Part shown: positions 18,101-25,011 of the stretch, piece by piece
Layout: each line of letters starts with the position of its first letter
How positions within the stretch are numbered: the first letter of the stretch is position 1
From: SIG603 sp964369415
GTDB taxonomy: Bacteria; Bacillota; Clostridia; Oscillospirales; Acutalibacteraceae
Assembly: GCA_964369415.1 (NCBI GenBank)
Contig: CAYJFP010000005.1
Span: 47,099 to 111,098 of the forward strand
DNA length: 64,000 nucleotides
Direction: 5' to 3'
The notes under the pieces: model-generated
The model's input: only the letters and a program-made list of their open reading frames with translations
Database searches by the model: none
Told to the model about the DNA's origin: nothing
Position numbers and translations under genes: made by a program

Positions 18101-18650
18101 GATAAAAACCACGCTTTCAAGGCCGTCTTTTTTAAGCGCAAAAGGCCTTACTCCTTCTGAAAGAGGAACGGCGCTTCATGGTTTTATGCAGTTCTGTAAA
18201 TTTGAAAATGTCCTAGAAAATGCCGAAAAAGAAAGAGACAGATTGATAGAACAAGGCTACATGAGAGAAGAAGAGGGCAGAAGCGTCGAACTTAAAAAGG
18301 TGATAAATTTCTTGAATAGCGACATAGGAAAGAGGATGTTAAAAAGCGGTGAAATCATGAGGGAACTTAGATTTTCGGCGCCTGTAAAGGCAAGTGTAGC
18401 GGATGAAAATTATCCAGATGACATCGAAGTTGTCTTGCAAGGAATAGTAGACTGCGCCTTTGTAGAAGACGGCAAAATTTATATCATCGACTTTAAAACG
18501 GATAGGATAAATCAAGAAGAAATCTTTAAAGAAAACTATGAAATGCAGCTAAGATTATACAAAAATGCACTTGAAAAAGTTAAAAATATGCCTGTTGGTG
18601 GTTGCTACTTATACTCTTTTCACCTTGAAAAAAATATTGTCATAAAATAA
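15180..18650 (+). CDS. addA: ATP-dependent helicase/nuclease subunit A
   Basis: A 1156-residue UvrD-type helicase with a C-terminal RecB nuclease domain. Motifs in order: SAAAGSGKTSVLVERL (I), TYTNAAAAEMKERV (Ia), VDEYQDTNEVQ (II), GDLKQCIYSFRRANP (III), MSIHKSKGLEFPVTIV (V), LRVLYVAATRAREKL (VI), and the nuclease motifs GIVDCAF and IYIIDFKTDR. The start lies inside addB, with AGGAGG before it. Subunits A and B translocate on opposite strands. Confidence 0.96.
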   Translation: MRKWTDKQEDAIKALNGTVLVSAAAGSGKTSVLVERLIGRLTDRENPCLADRVLVVTYTNAAAAEMKERVEKSIAELIKKDPFNTYLKRQQMLIPSMNISTVHSFCSKLIREYFYLCEISPDYKIIPDKQRMELMEECVSDAVKKRFEKGDFTLANTLSSEKSDRGLFETVFKVYEFMNTSLFPEDWMQEKSSKYTGNIEMSPWGKVLINHLKETVTSCLKLSNQNLKIISFDEKIDAAYSPAVNEDIKVLEKILELCEVGLWEDIHTALKEIKWKRLTILKGADFDELKVKSKGIRDYIKDQIKKSAKLFEDSESVCKEVLEQNHEYIEKLKDLTLEFAENFKQRKKERKFVDYGDLEHMVVSLLLEKKDGVVSFTKTALDLSLRFDEIMVDEYQDTNEVQDYIFRALSKNDSNKFMVGDLKQCIYSFRRANPYIFSSYKDSFEDYDREKDNYPSVVNLDKNFRSRKNVIDSVNFMFSVLMSKSVGGTDYGSDESLKFAADYEEGEGYETQLDFLEKTDLPTEINEARHIASIINENIEKGLVVNDKGTKRKACYKDFCILLRNANNCAHIYADELIKNGIPANTEIKKGFFESPEVLGVLAFLQVIDNPNQDVALLSTLLGPIYGFEPADLIFMKNQNKYTAVTKDKTGKFDKFLSDLREYRLMASSMPSDKFIDLFYLRTGYIQIVSAMKDSKQKVANLMMLKNYSSQYEDSGYKGLNGFVKFMERMSKSRTDMEGASVALDDDNYVKIMSIHKSKGLEFPVTIVAGCGKLPRNETSDVVLNSELGIGIKVRDGVAGVKYNNFVRNAIMLKNHKDELSEELRVLYVAATRAREKLIFVSTMTNINSKIGTYSALLTDGEKVDSYTVNSTSTAADRLLICALKHPDGRMLRHSVGADDSCVSYQSFSPWNVRVISEEGKSISSEKVEAQKQSSDKEIIKKIEDRLNFGYPHKDINLIPAKLTATELAKKKIGIKTTLSRPSFLSAKGLTPSERGTALHGFMQFCKFENVLENAEKERDRLIEQGYMREEEGRSVELKKVINFLNSDIGKRMLKSGEIMRELRFSAPVKASVADENYPDDIEVVLQGIVDCAFVEDGKIYIIDFKTDRINQEEIFKENYEMQLRLYKNALEKVKNMPVGGCYLYSFHLEKNIVIK

Positions 18651-18679
18651 TAGACAAATTTAGGAGGCTATGATATAAT
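18651..18679 (+). promoter_or_regulatory. Sigma-A promoter of the 18712 gene
   Basis: TAGACA, a 17-base spacer and TATAAT, starting right at the end of addA, so the following gene has its own start of transcription. Confidence 0.7.
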
Positions 18680-18711
18680 TAGCCGATAAGTAATTATTTG
18701 GAGTGATATAA

Positions 18712-19497
18712 TTGTATTCAGAAGCTTTTTCCATTATTGAAGATATATTAAAAGAAGAATTAAACAGGCAGGAAATCACAGATTTTGAACAAATGAGAGA
18801 GGAATCTGATGATGTAAGAGTCTATATGAACGACAGTTTTGCATATAGTGTAAAGTACGAATCAGACAGAAAGTGCTTTGAACTTCGCTCTACAACAAGG
18901 GTTGAGGGCAAGTCAGACGAGTGGAAAAGTCTTTCAAGATGGCTTTTCGATGAAAACAGTACTAATAAAGATGCTGAAAGTATAGGACAAGACTTTTTAG
19001 ATATTATTTCAGGGCCAAAAACTGCTAAATCCGTCAAGGCTATTACTAAAAAGAAGAAAAAAGGTGAAGATGGAAACATAGACCCATTATTCCTATTCAA
19101 CCGCCTTGCAAATATCTTCCCAGAAATTAAGGAAGAGATGAACGAGGATAGAATTAAGTTTGGCAAAATCAGATTTGCTACTCTTACAAAAAGTGTAGTC
19201 GCACCGAATTGCGAAAAATTAGCAAGCAAAAAGGGCGAGGGTTTTGTTAAAATGTGCGAGCTTTTCAATGACATGTACAAAAATGGTGACATCGAAGCTA
19301 GAGGTCTTGTAATTCACGGAGTTTTTAACTCTCTTTCAGATGAAGCGATGAAAAATATCGGAGAAAACTTCTCAGAAGAGCTTCAAAAAGCGTATAAATG
19401 CTCAAGAAAGCTTAAAGACAAGCAGTTAAAACCCGAAAAGCCAAAGAAGAAAAATAAAATAGTCGCAGCAGCTCTTGAAAATGCTAACAAAAAATAA
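18712..19497 (+). CDS. Unrecognised 261-residue soluble protein
   Basis: I do not recognise this family. The protein has no signal peptide or membrane segment. An acidic N-terminal part of about 100 residues resembles a small alpha/beta domain; the middle has a KKKKKG linker (about 118-124), then a helical part (about 130-230), and the C-terminus is a lysine-rich tail. The start is a TTG preceded by TTGGAG; no better ATG is available upstream. It has its own consensus promoter and is followed 30 bases later by a VOC gene. Codon use matches its neighbours, so there is no sign of recent transfer. Confidence 0.8.
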   Translation: MYSEAFSIIEDILKEELNRQEITDFEQMREESDDVRVYMNDSFAYSVKYESDRKCFELRSTTRVEGKSDEWKSLSRWLFDENSTNKDAESIGQDFLDIISGPKTAKSVKAITKKKKKGEDGNIDPLFLFNRLANIFPEIKEEMNEDRIKFGKIRFATLTKSVVAPNCEKLASKKGEGFVKMCELFNDMYKNGDIEARGLVIHGVFNSLSDEAMKNIGENFSEELQKAYKCSRKLKDKQLKPEKPKKKNKIVAAALENANKK

Positions 19498-19527
19498 TTA
19501 AGTTTTATGAATAAATAAGAGGTTTAA

Positions 19528-19911
19528 ATGAAGATTGAGCATATTGCGATGTATGTTAAGGATTTAGAAGCAAGTAAAGATTACTATGAGAAATATTTTG
19601 GTGCGACGTCTAATGAACTGTATCATAATAAGAACACAGGTTTTAAATCTTACTTTTTATCGTTTCAAGATGGAGCAAGAATTGAGCTCATGAATTTGAG
19701 TGAACTTGAAGAAAAAAGTGAAAATAATAAACGTACAGGATATATTCATCTTGCTTTTAGCGTCGGCAGTGAGGAAAAAGTCAGAGAACTTACCGATAAA
19801 ATTCAAAATGATGGATACGAGGTTACCAGTATGCCAAGAACTACAGGTGATGGATATTTTGAAAGCTGTGTAACAGATACAGAGGGCAATTTGGTCGAAA
19901 TTACGGTTTAA
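19528..19911 (+). CDS. VOC/glyoxalase-fold protein
   Basis: A 127-residue vicinal-oxygen-chelate protein, similar in layout to lactoylglutathione lyase-like proteins. Likely metal ligands are His5 (MKIEHIAMYV), the Glu in GARIELMNL, the His in GYIHLAFSV and the Glu in GNLVEITV. The family covers glyoxalases, epimerases and resistance proteins, so the substrate is unknown. AAGAGG precedes the ATG. It ends in a terminator. Confidence 0.85.
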   Translation: MKIEHIAMYVKDLEASKDYYEKYFGATSNELYHNKNTGFKSYFLSFQDGARIELMNLSELEEKSENNKRTGYIHLAFSVGSEEKVRELTDKIQNDGYEVTSMPRTTGDGYFESCVTDTEGNLVEITV

Positions 19912-19915
19912 TATT

Positions 19916-19952
19916 AAGTAGGCAGTATGATTTTTTTCGCTGTCTACTTTTT
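19916..19952 (+). terminator. Intrinsic terminator after the VOC gene
   Basis: AAGTAGGCAG pairs with CTGTCTACTT and is followed by TTTT. Confidence 0.7.
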
Positions 19953-20009
19953 AAATTATATTGAATTGCAACGATTAACAACTTTAGAGGATTAATTCTC
20001 AATTTTGTA

Positions 20010-20038
20010 TTGACTTTAATCTTAAGCTATGGTATACT
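20010..20038 (+). promoter_or_regulatory. Sigma-A promoter of the rpmG-secE-nusG-rplKA operon
   Basis: TTGACT, a 17-base spacer and TATACT. It lies about 130 bases upstream of rpmG, leaving a long structured leader. Confidence 0.85.
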
Positions 20039-20040
20039 AG

Positions 20041-20155
20041 CTGTACCTCAAAAAGCGAGGTCTATTTTTTTGTGCTCGTTTTGAGGGAGGCAAGGGCTCT
20101 ATATGTATGTGTTTTACATATATTTTCGCCCGAAAATAAAAATTTTTCCGTACAG
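20041..20155 (+). promoter_or_regulatory. Structured leader RNA upstream of rpmG
   Basis: Three nested or adjacent helices can be drawn by eye. CTGTAC (20041) pairs with GTACAG (20150) as a closing stem. CCTCAAAA...CGAG pairs with CTCG-TTTTGAGG (20046-20086). GGGC-TATATGTA pairs with TACATATA-GCCC (20094-20131). Within the second, a short alternative hairpin ACCTC/GAGGT followed by seven Ts (20045-20071) looks like a terminator. The two forms exclude each other, so attenuation is possible. I do not recognise the element as a known leader. Confidence 0.45.
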
Positions 20156-20169
20156 CGGGAGGTGCCGTT

Positions 20170-20319
20170 ATGAGAGTAAAAATTACTTTAGCTTGCACGG
20201 AATGCAAGCAACGCAACTACAACACAAACAAAAACAAGAAAAACAACCCTGACAGACTTGAAATGAGTAAATACTGTAAGTTCTGCAGAAAACACACTTC
20301 TCACAGAGAAACAAAATGA
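20170..20319 (+). CDS. rpmG: 50S ribosomal protein L33
   Basis: A 49-residue L33. It starts MRVKITLACTECKQRNYNT and carries CxxC pairs, CTEC and CKFC, so it is the zinc-binding form. GGGAGG precedes the ATG. It is the first gene of the secE-nusG-rplK-rplA operon, which is the usual Firmicute position; no tRNA-Trp gene lies between it and secE. Confidence 0.96.
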   Translation: MRVKITLACTECKQRNYNTNKNKKNNPDRLEMSKYCKFCRKHTSHRETK

Positions 20320-20334
20320 TTAGGGGGTAAAAAC

Positions 20335-20577
20335 ATGGCTGATTCTAAATCAGAGAACAAGAAACCAAATCCTTTTGCCTCTTTTGGTCGTAGAGTAGGA
20401 AAATTTGTTAAAGACTGTAAAGGCGAAATAAAGAAAATTGTTTGGCCTACTGTAAATTCAGTTTTTAAGAATTTTGGCGTGGTACTCGTTACCATAGCTA
20501 TTTTCAGTGTGTTTGTCTTCCTTTTAGATACAGTGTTCATGCAAACATTAGGACTTGTAATGAATATTTCGATGTAG
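20335..20577 (+). CDS. secE: Preprotein translocase subunit SecE
   Basis: An 80-residue single-pass SecE. A polar N-terminus with the conserved amphipathic segment GEIKKIVWPTVNSVFKNFG precedes one membrane helix (about 50-70). It clamps the SecY channel in the cytoplasmic membrane. GGGGG lies before the ATG. It is between rpmG and nusG, the standard order. Confidence 0.95.
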   Translation: MADSKSENKKPNPFASFGRRVGKFVKDCKGEIKKIVWPTVNSVFKNFGVVLVTIAIFSVFVFLLDTVFMQTLGLVMNISM

Positions 20578-20604
20578 TCTTCGATTTGAAACGGAGGAAT
20601 ATTA

Positions 20605-21129
20605 GTGTCTGAAGAAGCAAAATGGTATGTTGTCCACACCTATTCCGGTTATGAGAATAAAGTGGCATCGAATCTTGAAAAAGTGGTTGAAAACCGCCAA
20701 TTACAAGATTTGATAAAAGAAATCAAGGTTCCGACTGAGATAGTCACCGAGATAAAAGATGATGGTAAAACGAAAGAAGTCGAGAGGAAAATTTTTCCCG
20801 GTTATGTCATAATAAAAATGATAGTAACTGACGAATCGTGGTATGCCGTTAGAAATATCAGAGGTTGTACAGGCTTTGTCGGCACAACGACCGACCCTAT
20901 TCCACTAACTGAAGAGGAAGTGGCTAGACTAGGCGTTGAAAAAAGAAGCATAGAGGTAAGCTATGCAGTTGGCGATTCTGTCCAAGTTGTCGACGGTCCT
21001 TTAGATGGATTTGTCGGAACAGTTACTGAAATCGACTTTAATGAAAATGTCGTAAGAGTAATGGTTTCGATGTTCGGACGTGAAACTCCAGTTGATCTTG
21101 AGTTAAGTCAAGTGGAACTGGCAAAGTAA
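20605..21129 (+). CDS. nusG: Transcription termination/antitermination protein NusG
   Basis: A 174-residue NusG. The N-terminal NGN domain starts EAKWYVVHTYSGYENKVA and includes RKIFPGYVIIKM and VRNIRGCTGFVG. The C-terminal KOW domain has GDSVQVVDGPLDGFVGTV. It binds RNA polymerase and modulates pausing and termination. The start is a GTG with GGAGG nine bases before it. Confidence 0.96.
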   Translation: MSEEAKWYVVHTYSGYENKVASNLEKVVENRQLQDLIKEIKVPTEIVTEIKDDGKTKEVERKIFPGYVIIKMIVTDESWYAVRNIRGCTGFVGTTTDPIPLTEEEVARLGVEKRSIEVSYAVGDSVQVVDGPLDGFVGTVTEIDFNENVVRVMVSMFGRETPVDLELSQVELAK

Positions 21130-21135
21130 GATATT

Positions 21136-21154
21136 AAGCGAAAACTCGCTTTTT
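21136..21154 (+). terminator. Weak terminator-like hairpin between nusG and rplK
   Basis: AAGCGA / TCGCTT with loop AAAC, followed by TTT. The six-base stem and short T-run suggest partial termination at most. Confidence 0.4.
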
Positions 21155-21171
21155 ATGTGGGATTTATCCCA

Positions 21172-21216
21172 GTGGGAGGCATTATAAAAACATCTGTGAT
21201 GCCGACATCAACCACG
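21172..21216 (+). promoter_or_regulatory. Putative L1-binding site (23S rRNA mimic) upstream of rplK
   Basis: GTGGGAGGCAT and ATGCCGACATCAACCAC form two short helices (GTGG/CCAC and GGCAT/ATGCC) around an internal loop. The same layout, GUGGGAGGC...GCCGAC...ACCAC, is the L1-binding part of 23S rRNA helix 76. In Escherichia coli, L1 represses the L11-L1 mRNA by binding such a mimic. The element lies 21 bases before the rplK ATG. Confidence 0.7.
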
Positions 21217-21236
21217 AAATTTGGAGGTGCAAAAAA

Positions 21237-21662
21237 ATGGCTCAAAAGGTTACTGGCTTTATAAAGCTCCAGATACCTGCCGGTAAAGCTACCCCGGCAC
21301 CACCTGTTGGACCTGCTCTAGGTCAACACGGTGTAAACATCATGGCATTTACAAAAGATTTTAACGAGCGTACAAAAAATGACGTAGGACTTATTATTCC
21401 TGTTGTTATTACAGTTTATGCAGACCGTTCATTTACTTTTGTAACAAAGACTCCACCTGCAGCAGTTTTAATTAAAAAAGCTTGCGGTATCGAGAGCGGC
21501 TCTGGTGTACCAAACAAAACAAAAGTAGCAAAAATTACTCGTGAACAAGTACAAAAAATCGCTGAGCAGAAAATGCCCGATTTAAATGCTGCTTCTATTG
21601 AAAGCGCAATGAGTATGATCGCAGGAACAGCACGCAGCATGGGTATTGAAGTTATCGACTAA
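21237..21662 (+). CDS. rplK: 50S ribosomal protein L11
   Basis: A 141-residue L11, full length. It contains KLQIPAGKATPAPPVGPALG and the C-terminal RNA-binding domain ending GTARSMGIEVID. It forms the GTPase-associated centre with 23S rRNA and L10/L12. GGAGG precedes the ATG. A putative L1-binding site lies in its leader. Confidence 0.97.
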   Translation: MAQKVTGFIKLQIPAGKATPAPPVGPALGQHGVNIMAFTKDFNERTKNDVGLIIPVVITVYADRSFTFVTKTPPAAVLIKKACGIESGSGVPNKTKVAKITREQVQKIAEQKMPDLNAASIESAMSMIAGTARSMGIEVID

Positions 21663-21670
21663 AAATACTC

Positions 21671-21702
21671 TGGTGGGAGGAAAACTTCCGATATTTACCA
21701 CT
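21671..21702 (+). promoter_or_regulatory. Second putative L1-binding site, upstream of rplA
   Basis: GGTGGGAGGAA, then a short loop, TTCCGATATTTACCAC. GTGG pairs with CCAC and GGAA with TTCC, again leaving GA-rich internal loop bases as in the rRNA target of L1. It lies 17 bases before the L1 start codon, between rplK and rplA. Confidence 0.6.
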
Positions 21703-21718
21703 TTAGGAGGAAAAATCA

Positions 21719-22414
21719 ATGAAACACGGTAAAAAATACACCGATAATGCAAAACTTATCGACAGAGCAAAGTATTATGAAGCTGACGAAGCTTTAGACC
21801 TTTGCATAAAAACAGGAACAGCTAAATTTGACGAGACTGTTGAAATTCACGTTAAATTAGGTGTTGACGGTCGTCACGCTGACCAACAAGTCAGAGGCGC
21901 TATCGTATTGCCAAACGGAACAGGTAAAAGTGTTAAAATTTTGGCTATTTGTAAAGAAGACAAAATTGAAGCTGCTAAGGCTGCAGGTGCTGACTTTGTA
22001 GGTTCAGAAGATATGGTTCAAAAAATTCAAACAGAAAACTGGATGGATTTTGACGTTCTTATCACAACTCCTGATATGATGGGTCTTGTTGGACGTCTTG
22101 GTAAAGTTTTAGGACCAAGAGGCTTAATGCCTAACCCTAAAGCCGGTACTGTTTCTCCTGACATTGCAAAAGCAATTCAAGAGGCAAAAGCAGGTAAAAT
22201 TGAGTATCGTCTTGATAAAACAAACATTATTCACTGCCCGATAGGAAAAGTTTCTTTCGGAACAGAGAAATTACAAGAGAACTTTGAGACTCTTATGGGT
22301 GCGATTGTTAAAGCTAAACCATCGGCTGCTAAAGGTCAATATATCAAATCTTGTGTTCTAAGTTCTACAATGGGACCGGGTGTTAGAGTTAATCCAAGTA
22401 AACTTGGCGGTTAA
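21719..22414 (+). CDS. rplA: 50S ribosomal protein L1
   Basis: A 231-residue L1. Clear signatures are FDETVEIHVKLGVDGRHADQQ, GRLGKVLGPRGLMPNPK and the C-terminal KSCVLSSTMGPGVRVNPS. It builds the L1 stalk and in many bacteria is a translational repressor of its own mRNA; two rRNA-like sites in this operon fit that. AGGAGG precedes the ATG. Confidence 0.97.
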   Translation: MKHGKKYTDNAKLIDRAKYYEADEALDLCIKTGTAKFDETVEIHVKLGVDGRHADQQVRGAIVLPNGTGKSVKILAICKEDKIEAAKAAGADFVGSEDMVQKIQTENWMDFDVLITTPDMMGLVGRLGKVLGPRGLMPNPKAGTVSPDIAKAIQEAKAGKIEYRLDKTNIIHCPIGKVSFGTEKLQENFETLMGAIVKAKPSAAKGQYIKSCVLSSTMGPGVRVNPSKLGG

Positions 22415-22417
22415 TTC

Positions 22418-22446
22418 TTGACAATTCCTTTTTAAGATGTTATAAT
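22418..22446 (+). promoter_or_regulatory. Consensus sigma-A promoter of rplJL
   Basis: TTGACA, a 17-base spacer and TATAAT: perfect hexamers and spacing. It begins four bases after rplA. Confidence 0.92.
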
Positions 22447-22451
22447 CTATA

Positions 22452-22580
22452 AGCTGTTTATCTAAAGACAGTAGGTGCTATTTATAGCTTAATGCTTTGC
22501 CTACCGAGGAAACGACACATTTATACTTTGTATATTTATGCCTTTCTCGGTTTGCGAGAAGGGCATTTAATTTTATTTGA
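22452..22580 (+). promoter_or_regulatory. L10 ribosomal protein leader with attenuator
   Basis: The sequences AAAGACAGTAGGTG and GCTTAATGCT...CCTACCGAGG are the hallmarks of the Firmicute L10 leader, which binds L10(L12)4 and adjusts transcription of rplJL. Its 3' part is a 10-bp hairpin, GCCTTTCTCG/CGAGAAGGGC (22540-22564), followed by a T-rich stretch, which is the attenuator. Confidence 0.88.
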
Positions 22581-22596
22581 AAGGCGAGGTGAATAT

Positions 22597-23106
22597 ATGC
22601 CAAGCAAAAGTGTTTTAGAAGCAAAACAACAGGTTGTCGCTGAGTTGAAAGAAAAACTTTCTAACAGTACAGCAGGTGTTATTGTTGACTATAAGGGAAT
22701 TAACGCAGAAAACGACACAAAGCTTAGAAAAGAGCTTCGTGAAGCAGGTGTTGATTATACAGTTGTAAAAAATACACTATTAAAGTTTGCTATTGCAGAC
22801 ACAGACTTAGAAAAAATGTCTGAAGTGTTAGAAGGTACAACAGCCCTTGCAGTTTGTAACGAAGACCCAATGGCTGCAGCTAAGATTTTAGAAGAATACC
22901 AAAAGAAATCTGGCGGTAAGTTTACAATTAAAATGGGTTACATGGACGGAAAAGTTCTAAGCGGTGAGGAAGTATCAGCTATTGCTAATCTTCCAAGCAA
23001 AGAAGGTCTTATCCAAATGCTTCTCAGTGTTCTTGTTTCAGGACCGAGAGGACTTGCAGTTGCGCTTAACGCAATCGCAGAGAAAAACGACGAAGGTGCA
23101 GCGTAA
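22597..23106 (+). CDS. rplJ: 50S ribosomal protein L10
   Basis: A 169-residue L10, starting MPSKSVLEAKQQVVAELKEKL. It anchors L12 dimers to the ribosome. I chose ATG 22597 (after GCGAGGTG); the open frame runs back into the leader RNA, but that part is untranslated. Residues YTVVKNTLLKFA are typical. It is followed 42 bases later by rplL. Confidence 0.96.
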   Translation: MPSKSVLEAKQQVVAELKEKLSNSTAGVIVDYKGINAENDTKLRKELREAGVDYTVVKNTLLKFAIADTDLEKMSEVLEGTTALAVCNEDPMAAAKILEEYQKKSGGKFTIKMGYMDGKVLSGEEVSAIANLPSKEGLIQMLLSVLVSGPRGLAVALNAIAEKNDEGAA

Positions 23107-23148
23107 TTTGCATCACAAATATTATATTATTAATTGGAGGATTTTAAA

Positions 23149-23517
23149 ATGGCTGATATAGCAAAGTTTATTGAAGACATAAAAGCTCTTACAGTTTTAG
23201 AGCTTAACGAATTAGTTAAAGCAATCGAAGAGGAATTTGGTGTTAGCGCAGCAGCTCCTGTAATGATGGCTGGCGGCGCAGCTCCTGCTGCAGCAGCTGA
23301 AGAGAAAACAGAATTTGACATCGTACTTAAAAGTGCTGGTGCAAACAAAATTGCTGTTATCAAAGTTGTTAAAGAAGTTACAGGCCTTGGTCTTAAAGAA
23401 GCAAAAGCTGTTGTTGACGGCGCACCTGCTCCTGTTAAAGAAGGCATCTCTAAAGATGACTGCGACGCTATCAAAGCTAAACTTGAAGAAGCTGGCGCAG
23501 AAGTTGAAGTTAAATAA
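23149..23517 (+). CDS. rplL: 50S ribosomal protein L7/L12
   Basis: A 122-residue L7/L12. It has the N-terminal dimerisation segment, an alanine-rich hinge (MMAGGAAPAAAAEEK) and the C-terminal factor-binding domain with GLGLKEAKAVVDGAPAPVKEG. I chose the ATG at 23149, which follows GGAGG by the right distance, over an in-frame TTG at 23134. A strong terminator follows, then the scaffold gap. Confidence 0.97.
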   Translation: MADIAKFIEDIKALTVLELNELVKAIEEEFGVSAAAPVMMAGGAAPAAAAEEKTEFDIVLKSAGANKIAVIKVVKEVTGLGLKEAKAVVDGAPAPVKEGISKDDCDAIKAKLEEAGAEVEVK

Positions 23518-23530
23518 TTTCACGCTAATT

Positions 23531-23561
23531 AAAGCGGTCACCATTTCGGTGACCGCTTTTT
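23531..23561 (+). terminator. Intrinsic terminator after rplL
   Basis: AAAGCGGTCACC / GGTGACCGCTTT with loop ATTTC and a T-run. It lies four bases before the gap. Confidence 0.9.
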
Positions 23562-23565
23562 GCAT

Positions 23566-23665
23566 NNNNNNNNNNNNNNNNNNNNNNNNNNNNNNNNNNN
23601 NNNNNNNNNNNNNNNNNNNNNNNNNNNNNNNNNNNNNNNNNNNNNNNNNNNNNNNNNNNNNNNNN
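23566..23665. other. Scaffold gap of 100 N
   Basis: Exactly 100 N, the usual placeholder for a gap of unknown size. Nothing can be said about the missing sequence. rpoB and rpoC, which normally follow rplL, are not seen on the other side. Confidence 0.98.
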
Positions 23666-23697
23666 AAAAAGCAAGCTATTAATCGTAGCTTGCTTTT
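23666..23697 (-). terminator. Intrinsic terminator after the SulP gene
   Basis: AAAAGCAAGCTA / TAGCTTGCTTTT with loop TTAATCG. T-runs are present on either strand, so it may act both ways. Confidence 0.8.
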
Positions 23698-23702
23698 ATA
23701 TT

Positions 23703-24893
23703 TTAAACTATTTTCTTTCTATTTGTAAGAAATCCACAAAGAACATACACGCCAATTCCGACAAAAATTGCGATAGACAAGTCCAAAAACAGCATTGCTA
23801 TACAGGTGGCTATTGCGGGAATTGACTTGAATAAATCCTTAGTTATCATTTTCACACCAGCAAAAATTAACATTGCAGATAGTGCAACAAAAGGGATGAA
23901 TTCCAGAAATTGACCGAAAAAGAAGTATGCAAAGAGAAGACCTAGCGCATTTACGATACAGGTTATTCTGGTTTTAGCACCGGTTCTGATGGCGACTTGT
24001 GTGCCCGAAAAGTTAGTTCCGCTCGGCACACATCCAAGAAATCCAAGGGCTATGTTACCGATTCCACCGGCTAAAAGCTCTTGCTTGACGCTGAAATCTG
24101 ACTTGTTAATATATGAAGCGGAAAGCCCTGAGGAAATTGACTTAGTAATAACAATAAAGCTAAGGTTAATGCTAGGCAAAATCAGTGGGAAAATATCGGG
24201 TGAAGAGCTAAAATCAAAGGTTTCACCAAAAATTGTAGAAGGTAAGGAGGACATGCACTCTAGAGGCAAAGTGAAAAAATACTGGATGACAAATGCTAGA
24301 ATTACCGCAAAGAAAAATGATGGCAAGAATTTATTCAGTTTTTTAGGATAAACCATTAAGATTATGAAAAACAAAATTCCTATTCCAAGGCTTAGCCAAT
24401 TCGTTTGTGGGAACTGAACTACTGCTGAGTAAAATTTTTCTACTACATTTCCAGAAACACCAGTTATTCCAAGAAACTGGTCAAGCTCGCCCGCTATGAG
24501 TAGTAGGCCGATTCCGGCATTTACACCGACGATGACTTCTTTTGGAATCTTTTCTATGATTCTATCAAATTTTAGGAGATACATTGCCAAAATTATGAAG
24601 CCGACCATGACGGTGCAAACAAATACACCTTGTAGCGAATATTTCGCCGCTACATCGGACAAAATTACGGCTGAGGAGGCAGCGGCGGCGTAAATTTGAA
24701 AAGCGCCGCCCGAGAGCAGCCCTAAAATTAGTCCTGCCATTATTGCTGTTTGAAGCCCTATAGCGGCGCCGACACCGCTTGATTCGCCTATCGCAAGCGC
24801 CAAAGGAAAGTTTACCACCATTGCCGCAAGACCCGCCGTTAAGTCTCTTAAAAACTTGTGGTGACTATAACCTTTAAATTCTTTTTTATACAT
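23703..24893 (-). CDS. SulP-type inorganic anion transporter lacking a STAS domain
   Basis: A 396-residue polytopic membrane protein with about ten or more hydrophobic segments. The N-terminal RDLTAGLAAMVVNFPLALAIG and the GFLGCVPSGTNFSGTQVAIRTGA segment match the SulP (sulfate/bicarbonate/dicarboxylate) family. Usual SulP proteins have 500-600 residues with a cytosolic STAS domain; this one ends after the last helices. I chose ATG 24893 because GGAG precedes it. A well-spaced promoter lies 35 bases upstream. The substrate is unknown. It is divergent from an AraC regulator that may control it. Confidence 0.8.
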   Translation of the reverse strand: MYKKEFKGYSHHKFLRDLTAGLAAMVVNFPLALAIGESSGVGAAIGLQTAIMAGLILGLLSGGAFQIYAAAASSAVILSDVAAKYSLQGVFVCTVMVGFIILAMYLLKFDRIIEKIPKEVIVGVNAGIGLLLIAGELDQFLGITGVSGNVVEKFYSAVVQFPQTNWLSLGIGILFFIILMVYPKKLNKFLPSFFFAVILAFVIQYFFTLPLECMSSLPSTIFGETFDFSSSPDIFPLILPSINLSFIVITKSISSGLSASYINKSDFSVKQELLAGGIGNIALGFLGCVPSGTNFSGTQVAIRTGAKTRITCIVNALGLLFAYFFFGQFLEFIPFVALSAMLIFAGVKMITKDLFKSIPAIATCIAMLFLDLSIAIFVGIGVYVLCGFLTNRKKIV

Positions 24894-24927
24894 AAGTTTT
24901 ACTCCGTTTCCACTTGAAAAATTCATG

Positions 24928-24956
24928 AATATATTGTAACATATACTTAGAAGCAA
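24928..24956 (-). promoter_or_regulatory. Probable promoter of the SulP gene
   Basis: Minus strand TTGCTT, a 17-base spacer and TATATT, in the 118-base divergent region shared with the AraC gene. Confidence 0.6.
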
Positions 24957-25011
24957 AAATAACATATTATAATCAAAAATTAATAGATTATCTGCAAAAT
25001 TAGGTGAATTT

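Noticed and set aside
20320..20334. tRNA-Trp gene between rpmG and secE
   Set aside because: Only 15 bases separate the genes; no tRNA fits here, and none was seen elsewhere in the window.
23212..23565. Frames opposite rplL
   Set aside because: Shadows of the Ala/Lys-rich L7/L12 gene, with no start signals.
23315..23728. Open frame running through the scaffold gap
   Set aside because: It lies out of frame over rplL and continues only because N codons are not stops; not a gene.
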